This document shows, one piece after another, positions 1 through 6,700 of a stretch of 16,007 bases of DNA. Source of the DNA: Acidimicrobiia bacterium (GTDB lineage Bacteria > Actinomycetota > Acidimicrobiia > Acidimicrobiales > Hopanoidiivorantaceae); NCBI GenBank assembly GCA_020027305.1, contig JAHRAM010000074.1, positions 1 to 16,007 of the forward strand. The letters are read 5' to 3'. The stretch's first letter is position 1; each line of letters begins with the position of its first letter. Position numbers and translations under genes: made by a program. Below the pieces are notes generated by a model. That model had not been told where the DNA came from. It was given only the letters and a program-made list of their open reading frames with translations, and searched no databases.

Positions 1-15
1 GATAAAAATAATAGT

Positions 16-999
16 ATGGCTGAAAATCCAGACCGCAATCTAGCAATGGAGTTGGTGCGAGTAACCGAAGCTGCTGCTATGGCATCAGCTCGGCTGATGG
101 GGCGAGGCGACAAAATAGCTGCCGACCAAGCTGCTGTAGATGCCATGCGAACTGTGCTTGACACAGTTTCAATGGATGGCGTTGTGATTATCGGCGAGGG
201 GGAAAAAGATGAAGCTCCGATGCTCTACAACGGCGAACGAGTTGGCAATGGGGCTGAACCAAAATGCGATGTGGCAGTTGACCCCATTGATGGCACAACG
301 TTGGTTTCGCTAGGGCGTGGAAATGCGCTGGCAGTTATTGCCGTAACTGAAAAAGGGTGCATGTTTGACCCCGGCCCATGCGTCTATATGAACAAAATCG
401 CTGTGGGGCCGAGCTGTGCTGGAGCTATCGACATCACCCTGTCTGTGAGTGAAAACCTTCACCGAATCGCTGAAGTGAAACAAACCAACGTCACAAACCT
501 AACCGCTGTGATTTTAGATAGAGACCGCCACGAAGAAATCATTTCAGAGGTGAGGGGGCTGGGGGCAAGAATACGTCTCATTCCTGACGGCGACATTGCA
601 GGTGCGATTTCTACGGCGTGGCCCGAATCAGGTGCTGATGTTTTGCTAGGAATTGGTGGCACCCCAGAAGGCGTAATCACAGCCGCTGCCCTATCGTGTA
701 TGGAAGGTGAAATCCAAGGGCAACTTTGGCCCAGAGATAATGAAGAGCGAAAAGCTGCCGAAAAAGCTGGCTACAACCTTAACCAAGTTCTCAAGCAAAG
801 CGACTTAATAACCAGCCCCAATTGTTTCTTTGCTGCCACTGGCGTGACAGATGGAGACTTACTAAAAGGCGTTCAATATGACCCTGCTGGCACCACCACC
901 CAGTCTCTAGTTATGCGTTCAAAATCTGGCACCGTTCGGCTTATCAACGCCACTCACCGCCTAGAAAAACTCTCACAATTCTCAGTGATTGATTATTAA
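16..999 (+). CDS. glpX: Class II fructose-1,6-bisphosphatase GlpX
   Basis: This cytoplasmic, metal-dependent enzyme removes the 1-phosphate from fructose 1,6-bisphosphate in gluconeogenesis. The 327-residue protein is full length for the family. Visible family blocks are GRGDKIAAD near residues 29-37, GEGEKDEAPMLYNGE at 60-74, the phosphatase signature VDPIDGTTL at 88-96, and GIGGTPEGV in the C-terminal half; acidic residues in these blocks are the expected metal and substrate ligands. GlpX is the usual FBPase of actinobacteria, which often lack the class I enzyme. The ATG at 16 is followed at once by the conserved N-terminus, so the start is credible, but only 15 bases upstream are present and no ribosome site can be judged. 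Its stop lies one base from the 3' end of a convergent tRNA gene. Some actinobacterial and cyanobacterial GlpX proteins also act on sedoheptulose bisphosphate, which cannot be settled here. Confidence 0.96.
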   Translation: MAENPDRNLAMELVRVTEAAAMASARLMGRGDKIAADQAAVDAMRTVLDTVSMDGVVIIGEGEKDEAPMLYNGERVGNGAEPKCDVAVDPIDGTTLVSLGRGNALAVIAVTEKGCMFDPGPCVYMNKIAVGPSCAGAIDITLSVSENLHRIAEVKQTNVTNLTAVILDRDRHEEIISEVRGLGARIRLIPDGDIAGAISTAWPESGADVLLGIGGTPEGVITAAALSCMEGEIQGQLWPRDNEERKAAEKAGYNLNQVLKQSDLITSPNCFFAATGVTDGDLLKGVQYDPAGTTTQSLVMRSKSGTVRLINATHRLEKLSQFSVIDY

Positions 1000-1000
1000 G

Positions 1001-1074
1001 TGGAGGTGAGCGGATTTGAACCGCCGACCCCTTCGTTGCGAACGAAGTGCTCTGCCAAGCTGAGCTACACCCCC
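1001..1074 (-). tRNA. tRNA-Ala (anticodon CGC)
   Basis: The minus strand folds into a complete 74-nt cloverleaf. The acceptor stem GGGGGTG pairs with CACCTCC and carries the G3:U70 pair that identifies alanine tRNAs, with discriminator A73. The D stem is GCTC/GAGC. The anticodon stem CTTCG/CGAAG encloses loop TTCGCAA with anticodon CGC (plus-strand 1038-1040), reading GCG codons. The T stem GGCGG/CCGCT encloses loop TTCAAAT. CCA is not encoded. The 3' end is one base from the stop codon of the convergent glpX gene. Confidence 0.96.
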
Positions 1075-1151
1075 CTTCTCTTAACCTTTTTGTATTTCAA
1101 TTAATTTATCAATTTTCGCTGTTTTTGATTTAGCGATTTTGACGATTTGAA

Positions 1152-1718
1152 CTACTTTTCTGATTGTCCGCCAGTCTTTTCAATAAGTGATATGTCTGTA
1201 ATGGTCATGTTCTTATCCACCGACTTACACATATCATAAATAGTGAGAGCTGCTACTGAACAGGCGGTGAGCGCTTCCATCTCTACCCCAGTTTGTGCAA
1301 CAGTCTTTGCCGTAGCGATTATTTTTATGGCACTCTCTTTCCTGTCTTCCACCCGTTCAGAACTTTTTTCTCCTCCAGCTTGGATATTGTCTTTGCCCGC
1401 TGGACTTTCCAATTCAAAATCGACACTGATGGAAGTTAGGGGCAACGGATGGCACAGCGGAATTAACTCTGCTGTTTTTTTAGCTGCCTGAATTCCAGCC
1501 ACTCTTGAAACCGCCAGCACATCTCCTTTTGATAGTTCACCGCCCTTTGACGACTCATCGCTTTTCCCCGATATTTTGCCAGATATTTTTTCTAACACTT
1601 CCTTTGAGACAAACACCTTGCCTTCAGCAACTGCCTTTCGCTCAGTATGGTCTTTGTGCCCTACATCTACCATCTTGGCATTGCCCTGTTCGTCTAAGTG
1701 AGAAAAATTTTTATTCAT
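1152..1718 (-). CDS. moaC: Cyclic pyranopterin monophosphate synthase MoaC
   Basis: MoaC converts 3',8-cyclo-7,8-dihydro-GTP, the MoaA product, into cyclic pyranopterin monophosphate, the first stable intermediate of molybdenum cofactor synthesis. Diagnostic blocks are MVDVG (16-20), AGIQAAK (74-80), LIPLCHPL (85-92), TGVEMEAL (143-150), ALTIYDMCK (157-165, with the expected catalytic Asp162 and Lys165) and a KTGG end. At 188 residues it is about 25-30 longer than the usual ~160. The excess sits in two hydrophilic insertions, about 45-62 and 104-129; the first includes a KISG-KISG repeat. The gene starts 21 bp after moaA on the same strand, so the two form an operon. Five A residues directly precede the ATG and only a weak AGGTT-like ribosome site is seen. 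Confidence 0.95.
   Translation of the reverse strand: MNKNFSHLDEQGNAKMVDVGHKDHTERKAVAEGKVFVSKEVLEKISGKISGKSDESSKGGELSKGDVLAVSRVAGIQAAKKTAELIPLCHPLPLTSISVDFELESPAGKDNIQAGGEKSSERVEDRKESAIKIIATAKTVAQTGVEMEALTACSVAALTIYDMCKSVDKNMTITDISLIEKTGGQSEK
1566..1589 (-). repeat. 12-bp tandem repeat (x2) inside moaC
   Basis: Two adjacent 12-bp units (1566-1577 and 1578-1589) differ at two positions and encode KISG twice on the minus strand. They lie in a loop insertion absent from compact MoaC proteins. Confidence 0.7.
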
Positions 1719-1739
1719 TTTTTAATAACCTATTTTTTG

Positions 1740-2882
1740 CTAGCCGCCAATTTGAGACATTGATCTTGACGGCCTAATAAAATGAGGTTGGTCGATGCTA
1801 TGCCCCGCCCATTTTTTGTGAACTGCTTTGGCAATCGTATCAGCCATTTGGTTGCGTCTTTTTTCTATTGGATCTTGGCTTCGGATTATTGAACGTAGGT
1901 CATATTCATCGGTTGAGAACAAGCAATTTCTAAACTGCCCATCGGCAGTTAGGCGAACCCTGTCACACAAATGGCAAAATGATTTTGTGACAGAAGCAAT
2001 CACGCCGAAAACTTCCCCGCCTGATGTGTGCTTGTCTTGTGTGTGCTTGTCATTGCCCCCCATAAAACCAGAATTCTTATTGCGGTTATCAGAATCCATG
2101 AAGCGATATTTTAAAGCTGGTTCGCTACTATTTTCAATATTATTCTCACCACTATTTTCGCTATTGCTCTCCACAGGTTCAAAATTGTAGGCAGAAGAAA
2201 CTACATTGAGAATTTCAGCCAGCCCAACCACCCGCTCTCTGCTCCAAGCCTCATCAGCATCAAGTGGCATATATTCAATGAAGCGAATGGTAACATCGCT
2301 GCTCCGCCCAAACTCTATGAAGTCCAAAATCTCATCGTCATTTTTTCCAGCCATAACCACCATATTTATTTTTATTGGGGCTGAAGTTGTTTCACTTGCC
2401 AGATTTCCAAACCCAGCATCCTTAGCTGCCTGAATTCCCTTCAACACCCTATCTAGCTCATCTCGCCTCGTAAGCTCTTCAAACCTTTTGGCGTTGAGCG
2501 AATCCAATGAAATGTTTAATCGGTTCAACCCAGCTTCGGCTAGCTCCCCTGCTAATTTTGGCAGGCTAACCCCATTTGTAGTCATTGCCAAATCCACATC
2601 TAATGTTGCCAGCATCTCCACCAGCTTTGGCAGTTGCGCCCTAAGTGTGGGCTCCCCACCCGTTAGCCTGATTGACTTAATGCCAAAGCGTTTCACACAA
2701 AGTTCTGCCACTTCAAAAATCTCTTCAAATGTGAGCAACTCGGCTTTTGGCAACCACTCCAACCCGTCACTTGGCATGCAATATTGGCAGCGAAAATTGC
2801 AACGGTCAGTCACAGATATTCTAAGGTCGGTGTGAACCCGATTAAATGTGTCGACGAAAACTTGGTTTTTCATTTCGCCCAT
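1740..2882 (-). CDS. moaA: GTP 3',8-cyclase MoaA (radical SAM)
   Basis: MoaA is a radical S-adenosylmethionine enzyme that rearranges GTP to 3',8-cyclo-7,8-dihydro-GTP, the first step of molybdenum cofactor synthesis. The N-terminal [4Fe-4S] motif CxxxCxxC is at Cys28, Cys32 and Cys35 (RCNFRCQYC), followed by LTGGEP (73-78). The second cluster, which binds GTP, is at Cys303, Cys306 and Cys320 in CHLCDRVRLTADGQFRNC. The protein ends in the Gly-Gly tail typical of MoaA. Its 380 residues exceed the usual 325-360 because of a hydrophilic Asn/Ser/Glu-rich insertion at about 238-290, just before the second cluster. The ATG at 2882 is preceded by GAAAGG at good spacing, which favours it over the second ATG three codons in. 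It leads a moaA-moaC operon divergent from the epimerase gene. Confidence 0.96.
   Translation of the reverse strand: MGEMKNQVFVDTFNRVHTDLRISVTDRCNFRCQYCMPSDGLEWLPKAELLTFEEIFEVAELCVKRFGIKSIRLTGGEPTLRAQLPKLVEMLATLDVDLAMTTNGVSLPKLAGELAEAGLNRLNISLDSLNAKRFEELTRRDELDRVLKGIQAAKDAGFGNLASETTSAPIKINMVVMAGKNDDEILDFIEFGRSSDVTIRFIEYMPLDADEAWSRERVVGLAEILNVVSSAYNFEPVESNSENSGENNIENSSEPALKYRFMDSDNRNKNSGFMGGNDKHTQDKHTSGGEVFGVIASVTKSFCHLCDRVRLTADGQFRNCLFSTDEYDLRSIIRSQDPIEKRRNQMADTIAKAVHKKWAGHSIDQPHFIRPSRSMSQIGG
2026..2055 (-). repeat. 15-bp tandem repeat (x2) inside moaA
   Basis: Units 2026-2040 and 2041-2055 share the plus-strand core gtgtgcttgtc and encode a DKHT(Q/S) repeat on the minus strand, within the low-complexity insertion ahead of the C-terminal Fe-S cluster. 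Confidence 0.7.
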
Positions 2883-2961
2883 TTCTATATGCCTTTCATA
2901 TACCTTGCTTATTTTAAATGTTGTTCTATCTGTCTTTATATTTACTCTTTGTATTTACCTC

Positions 2962-2990
2962 TTGGCACCCATCGCTAAATTTTTTATTAA
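2962..2990 (+). promoter_or_regulatory. Sigma70-type promoter for the epimerase gene
   Basis: TTGGCA (2962-2967) and TATTAA (2985-2990) are separated by exactly 17 bases, matching consensus -35 and -10 boxes at five and four of six positions. It sits in the moaA/epimerase divergent gap and would give a 5' leader of about 75-80 nt. I saw no equally good promoter facing moaA. AT-rich sequence makes chance matches likely, so this is a prediction. Confidence 0.45.
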
Positions 2991-3074
2991 ACATTATGAG
3001 TTGCAAATTGTGCATCTGCTTGCCCTAAGATTTTGCTTTAGTTAAATTCTATTTTGAAATCTAAAATTAAAAGT

Positions 3075-4181
3075 ATGAAAATATTAATTGCTGGTTCAAC
3101 AGGGCTAATCGGCAATGCCCTCTATGAAAGCCTGAGTGAAAAATCACACAAAGTGGTTCGCCTACTTAGAACCAGCAGCAACTTTTCTGATGAAGGGCTA
3201 GACCCAGCACCAACTTATCTAACTTGGAATCCGCCAGAAAAAAGCATTGACTTGATGAACGAAGAATTTGATGTCGTCATCAATCTTTGCGGTGAGCCAG
3301 TAGCAGCCAAGCGATGGAATGAGGAACAAAAGCGGTTGCTCTATCAATCACGCATCGTCAGCACTCGCCTGCTGACTGGTGCGATTGCAAAAATGAAAAC
3401 TCCACCAAAGATTTTTATAAATGCCTCAGCTGTCGGTGTTTATGGGGAACGAGGCGATGTGCTATTAACAGAAGCAGCAGCAGGCACACACACAATGGGC
3501 GATATGCATGTTTTTGGCGACAAGGGCATTCCAACCACTTCTGCCGGATTGTTTATGCGCGAGCTGTGTGAGGATTGGGAAAATGTGGCAAAGCTGACAA
3601 CTAAAACCGCAGAGGCAACATTCGTTCTTAGAATCGGATTAGTGCTTGACCAAAATGCCCGCATCATGAAACTTCTAAAACCGCTTTTTAATTTTGGTCT
3701 GGGAGGCTGGCTTGGAAAATCACAAAGTTGGATGGGCTGGATTTCCTTAGATGATGTTATTGGCGCCATTGAGTTCATTTTGGAAAACAGCAAGGATATT
3801 CTTAATCAAAATTTGGTGACAGACAATTCAGTAATCGGCAATTCAGTGATAGGTAATGCGGCCGACAGCGAAGACAATAAAGAATATGAAAATAGTTCCA
3901 AAGAAAAACAAGCAGACCCCAAAAAATATCGTGCCATAAACCTTACTGCTCCTAACCCAGCCCAAGCAAAAGAATTCGCCAAAGCAATGGGTAAGGCTAT
4001 GAAGCGGCCAGCCCTTTTGAAAGTTCCAAAACTTGGGCCACAAACATTGCTCGGCAAAGAACTTGTAACTGCCCTTTTACAAAGTCAACGGGTCGTTCCA
4101 AAAGAACTCATAGATGCTGGATATGAGTTCAAACACCCAGATATTGGCTCAGCTTTTAGAGATATCTTGAGAAAAAAATAA
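3075..4181 (+). CDS. TIGR01777 family NAD(P)-dependent epimerase (YfcH-like)
   Basis: This is an extended short-chain dehydrogenase/epimerase fold protein of the TIGR01777/YfcH family, whose substrate is unknown. From the ATG at 3075 it begins MKILIAGSTGLIG, a Rossmann GxxGxxG loop. Further family features are NLCGEPVAAKRWNEEQK, the SRIVSTRLL helix, ASAVGVYG, and a C-terminal DUF1731-type end with LLQSQRVVPKELIDAGYEF. The ATG is preferred because it abuts the first beta strand; a TTG at 3054 in the same frame would add seven lysine-rich residues. The 368-residue product is about 60-70 longer than the usual ~300. Much of the excess is a hydrophilic insertion at about residues 241-284, containing NSVIG twice, between the Rossmann domain and the C-terminal domain. 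It stands alone with its own promoter. Confidence 0.9.
   Translation: MKILIAGSTGLIGNALYESLSEKSHKVVRLLRTSSNFSDEGLDPAPTYLTWNPPEKSIDLMNEEFDVVINLCGEPVAAKRWNEEQKRLLYQSRIVSTRLLTGAIAKMKTPPKIFINASAVGVYGERGDVLLTEAAAGTHTMGDMHVFGDKGIPTTSAGLFMRELCEDWENVAKLTTKTAEATFVLRIGLVLDQNARIMKLLKPLFNFGLGGWLGKSQSWMGWISLDDVIGAIEFILENSKDILNQNLVTDNSVIGNSVIGNAADSEDNKEYENSSKEKQADPKKYRAINLTAPNPAQAKEFAKAMGKAMKRPALLKVPKLGPQTLLGKELVTALLQSQRVVPKELIDAGYEFKHPDIGSAFRDILRKK
3825..3854 (+). repeat. 15-bp tandem repeat (x2) inside the epimerase gene
   Basis: Units 3825-3839 and 3840-3854 begin aattcagt and encode NSVIG twice. They lie at the start of the low-complexity insertion of the epimerase. Confidence 0.7.
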
Positions 4182-4279
4182 GCGCCTTACAAAATCATAC
4201 TTTTTAAAAGCAACAAACGACACAGCTAGTTTCAAGCATTAAGCAAAAATGAAATTTTAAATTTCTTAAACGAATTAGT

Positions 4280-4747
4280 CTAGTTAAATCTATTAGCAGC
4301 TTCAACAGCTAGGCGGTCAGCCTCTTCATTTCCGGGTTCAGCAGCATGACCCTTCACCCATTCCAGTTGAACAACCTTAAATTGAATATCGGTATCAAGC
4401 CACCATCTTGAGCCTTCCCTGTCTGACAGCAAAGAAAGTATCTCTTCCCACAAATCTTGATTTTTAACAGGCTCTTTGCTGGAGTTTTTCCACCCATTTT
4501 TTACCCATTTTTTCCACCAACCCTGATTGATGCAATCGACAACATACTTTGAATCTGACTTAATTTCTAGCTCGCCCTCAAGAGATTTAAGCGCTTCAAT
4601 AACTGCCATTATCTCCATGCGATTGTTTGTAGTGTCAGCTTCTCCCCCACTTCCACGCAAATTTTCGCCTGGCACATACCAACCCCACCCTCCTGGGCCA
4701 GGGTTTCTAATGCACGCACCATCTGTATATACGATTCTTTTAATCAT
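4280..4747 (-). CDS. rnhA: Ribonuclease HI
   Basis: RNase HI cuts the RNA strand of RNA-DNA hybrids, removing R-loops and primers in the cytoplasm. All catalytic residues are visible. Numbered from the ATG at 4747 they are Asp9 (TDGA), Glu45 (NNRMEIMA), Asp65 (SDSKYV), His134 (VKGHA) and Asp144 (GNEEADRLA). The NPGPGGWG loop and the basic WWKKWVKNGWK hybrid-binding handle are also present. With this start the protein has 155 residues, the length of the E. coli enzyme, and it begins MIKRIVYTDG like its relatives. GGGGGAAGAA lies just upstream of this ATG, supporting it. Another in-frame ATG at 4759 would add MGEE and has an A-run before it, so it remains possible. The gene converges on the epimerase gene and has its own AT-rich upstream region. 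Confidence 0.95.
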   Translation of the reverse strand: MIKRIVYTDGACIRNPGPGGWGWYVPGENLRGSGGEADTTNNRMEIMAVIEALKSLEGELEIKSDSKYVVDCINQGWWKKWVKNGWKNSSKEPVKNQDLWEEILSLLSDREGSRWWLDTDIQFKVVQLEWVKGHAAEPGNEEADRLAVEAANRFN

Positions 4748-4759
4748 TTCTTCCCCCAT

Positions 4760-4929
4760 TTTTTGAATTTGTCTTTTGAAAAATTATTTTTTGTAGAGTT
4801 CTTTTTTATAAAGTTCTTTTTTGAAAGCCAAACTTTCTTACACAGATTGTCTTGGATGTATATCAATTTTACAAATAAAAATTGATATTTTTCAATTTAT
4901 TAAAAAGATTTCATGTCAGGCAAAACGCC
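4760..4929. other. AT-rich gap between rnhA and the methyltransferase gene
   Basis: This 170-bp stretch holds no credible gene. It contains an imperfect 15-bp tandem repeat (4798-4812 and 4813-4827, both starting gttctttttt), an 11-bp inverted repeat (listed separately) and many T-runs. It is the 3' boundary of the restriction-modification cassette and presumably holds the rnhA promoter. Confidence 0.6.
4860..4888. repeat. Perfect 11-bp inverted repeat
   Basis: Arms atatcaatttt (4860-4870) and aaaattgatat (4878-4888) flank a 7-nt loop, acaaata. On the plus strand the hairpin runs into five T residues (4888-4892), so it resembles an intrinsic terminator, but no plus-strand gene leads into it. 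It may instead be a protein-binding palindrome or mRNA hairpin in the rnhA leader. Confidence 0.55.
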
Positions 4930-5910
4930 TCAACCCTTTTTTGTATTTGTGCTTGTATTCGTGGCAGGCATTTCCAACTGCATAAGCTCATTTTGAACTC
5001 TTTCAATTCGCTCATTTGCCACTTCGACATATTCTTTTTCTTTTTCATACCCAACATAATACCTGCCTGCTCTCAATGCAGCCTCTGCTGTGGTTCCACT
5101 TCCAATGAAGGGGTCTAAAATAATATCACCCACGAATGAGTAAAGCTCAATGAGCCTAAGCGGAAGCTCAACTGGAAATGGTGCAGGATGCTTAGCCTTT
5201 TTGGCACTGGTAGCTGAAAACCTCCAAAGGCTTTTTGTGTTTTCTAAAAAGCTATCTCGACTTATTGAGTTTTCACCTTTAGCTTTTCTCTGATACTGTC
5301 CTTTTGAAAAAATCAAAATGTATTCGTGCACATCTCGAAGCACAGGATTACTCGCAGACTTCCAACTGCCCCATGCACACGATGAGCCTGCACTGGCTCC
5401 CTTATCCCAAATAATTTCGCCGCGCATCAAAAAACCTTGTGCAAGTGCGATTTCAATAAGCGCAGCATGGAGGGGAATATAGGGCGACCTACCGATATTT
5501 GCAATGTTTATACAAGCACGCCCGCCCTCATCCAAAACTCTATGAGTTTCAGCCAGCACTGCAGATAGAAGGTCTTTGTATTCTGCCAAAGATAAATCTT
5601 CGTCATAATCTTTTCCAACATTATAGGGTGGCGATGTAATCATTAGATGAACCGAAGAATCTGGAAGGTGAGACATATCTCTACTGTCACGACAATGAAT
5701 GATATCTAGCTGCTCAGGCGGATTTTCTTTGCTTTCTTCTATGGGCGCCTCTTTAGTTTTTTTGTTGCCCCCCTTCTTGCTACCATTATTATTTTTGCTG
5801 ACTGAATCAACGTTGGAATCTTTGTATATGTTTCGCCCATAAAAGTCACTTGAATCGTGCCCTTGCCTCGTGACCGTTCCAAATGTTGCCGTCTTGCTCC
5901 GCTTATTCAT
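4930..5910 (-). CDS. Type II DNA methyltransferase, beta-class amino-methyltransferase
   Basis: This enzyme transfers a methyl group from S-adenosylmethionine to an exocyclic amino group in DNA, protecting sites from the endonuclease encoded just upstream. The catalytic motif TSPPYNVG (residues 92-99) comes first, and the AdoMet-binding motif LDPFIGSGTT (265-274) comes near the end; this order defines the beta class. SPPY is more frequent in N4-cytosine enzymes, but N6-adenine activity is not excluded. A block around CAWGSWKSASNPVLRDVHEY (178-197) is typical of restriction-modification methyltransferases. The N-terminus has a conserved-looking segment (about 9-30) and then an Asn/Lys/Glu-rich linker (31-66) before the catalytic domain. 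The ATG follows GGAAAAGAT plus an A-run. It lies 21 bp after the endonuclease gene, in one operon. No control-protein gene or recognisable target-recognition signature lets me name the site. Confidence 0.92.
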   Translation of the reverse strand: MNKRSKTATFGTVTRQGHDSSDFYGRNIYKDSNVDSVSKNNNGSKKGGNKKTKEAPIEESKENPPEQLDIIHCRDSRDMSHLPDSSVHLMITSPPYNVGKDYDEDLSLAEYKDLLSAVLAETHRVLDEGGRACINIANIGRSPYIPLHAALIEIALAQGFLMRGEIIWDKGASAGSSCAWGSWKSASNPVLRDVHEYILIFSKGQYQRKAKGENSISRDSFLENTKSLWRFSATSAKKAKHPAPFPVELPLRLIELYSFVGDIILDPFIGSGTTAEAALRAGRYYVGYEKEKEYVEVANERIERVQNELMQLEMPATNTSTNTKKG

Positions 5911-5931
5911 TTTTTTATCTTTTCCATAAAT

Positions 5932-6639
5932 TTACACATTTGCATCTCCACCCCAGAGCTCAAGCCATCTGTGGTATCTCGCCCGCATTTCTTCAGCTTG
6001 AGTAATATCTTTAGGCTGCCAAACAATCTTAATGAACATTGTTTCACTATGATTGAGTAAATGAGACATGGCCTCTTTTGTAATCTCGATACCTCTAGGG
6101 TTGGTGCCCTCTTTTGGTAAATTTAAATATTGCTCTACCTTCAAATAATCTAGAACATCCTCCTGTGCCTTTTTAGGAATTAAGTAAAAACCGCCCTTAC
6201 CACTCCAAAAGATTTCAACAAAGAGCAAATCAATACTAGGGCGATAGTTAGTGACGAAATTGCGAGCAGTTTCTTTATCTACCGTCCAAGATAATTTAAT
6301 ACTTGGAATAGCCTTACTCTTTTTAGTTATTGTCTTGATTGAGAGTGGATGAGAATTCACCAAAACATCTGCTTCTGGCTCTGTGGTTGATGGAATTTCT
6401 ATAGCCCCTTCACCATATACAGACATTAGAAGTGCAATAATTATATTTTCTCTGGCATTCCCAACTTCCATTCCAACTTTTCCTGCTCTACTATTTTCCA
6501 ATTCAACCTGATAGAAAAGCGATGAAAGACGGGTCTGTATTAGCTCTCGATGAGGCATCTCAAACAATTCTTTTCCAAATGACATTTCCCATAGTTTGCC
6601 ACATAGGTATGACAAATTTTGGCTAAAGTATAGGCTCAT
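5932..6639 (-). CDS. Probable type II restriction endonuclease (possibly ThaI-like)
   Basis: This 235-residue protein is called a restriction endonuclease mainly because it is co-directional with, and 21 bp upstream of, a DNA methyltransferase gene. Internally it has a PD-(D/E)xK-like pattern: a helix with Glu64 (NARENIIIALL), then EPEADVLV (Asp91), then SIK at 100-102 about nine residues later, where the usual acidic residue is replaced by serine. A later block around GTNPRGIEIT (178-187) recalls the ThaI family of CGCG-cutting enzymes; this is from memory and uncertain. The start is uncertain: the ATG at 6639 lacks a ribosome site, and in-frame ATGs 18 and 27 codons later (beginning MSFGKELFEM or MPHRELIQ) are plausible. 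It is divergent from aceE with about 60 bp between them. A nuclease role is fairly likely; the specificity is unknown. Confidence 0.72.
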   Translation of the reverse strand: MSLYFSQNLSYLCGKLWEMSFGKELFEMPHRELIQTRLSSLFYQVELENSRAGKVGMEVGNARENIIIALLMSVYGEGAIEIPSTTEPEADVLVNSHPLSIKTITKKSKAIPSIKLSWTVDKETARNFVTNYRPSIDLLFVEIFWSGKGGFYLIPKKAQEDVLDYLKVEQYLNLPKEGTNPRGIEITKEAMSHLLNHSETMFIKIVWQPKDITQAEEMRARYHRWLELWGGDANV

Positions 6640-6658
6640 TCAAAAAAACGTTGGAGCA

Positions 6659-6686
6659 AGAAATACTGAATTAGAAATACTAAATT
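6659..6686 (+). repeat. 14-bp tandem direct repeat upstream of aceE
   Basis: Units 6659-6672 (agaaatactgaatt) and 6673-6686 (agaaatactaaatt) match at 13 of 14 positions. They fill much of the 61-bp gap between the divergent endonuclease and aceE start codons and end 14 bp before the aceE ATG, where they would lie in the promoter or 5' leader. Confidence 0.6.
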
Positions 6687-6700
6687 AAGATATAGAGTAA

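Noticed and set aside
1085..1151. tcgct/agcga hairpin downstream of moaC as a terminator or tRNA promoter element
   Set aside because: The stem is 5 bp with an 11-base loop and no adjacent T-run; no -35/-10 pair with acceptable spacing was found.
2883..3053. Molybdenum cofactor riboswitch upstream of moaA
   Set aside because: The leader is short, AT-rich and lacks the long paired structure expected of that riboswitch class.
3054..3074. TTG start for the epimerase
   Set aside because: It adds a lysine-rich stretch before the Rossmann strand and has no ribosome site; the ATG at 3075 gives the family N-terminus.
4251..4265. Palindrome gaaattttaaatttc between the epimerase and rnhA genes as a bidirectional terminator
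   Set aside because: The arms are separated by a single base, so no hairpin loop can form, and the sequence is simple A/T; it is not a supported terminator.
4918..4930. Small hairpin aggc/gcct at the end of the methyltransferase gene as a terminator
   Set aside because: The stem is only 4 bp, overlaps the stop codon, and the T-run on the minus strand is several bases away.
4750..6700. Mobile element or attachment site flanking the restriction-modification cassette
   Set aside because: No transposase, integrase, terminal inverted repeats or matching direct repeats at the two ends were found; only AT-rich low-complexity sequence.
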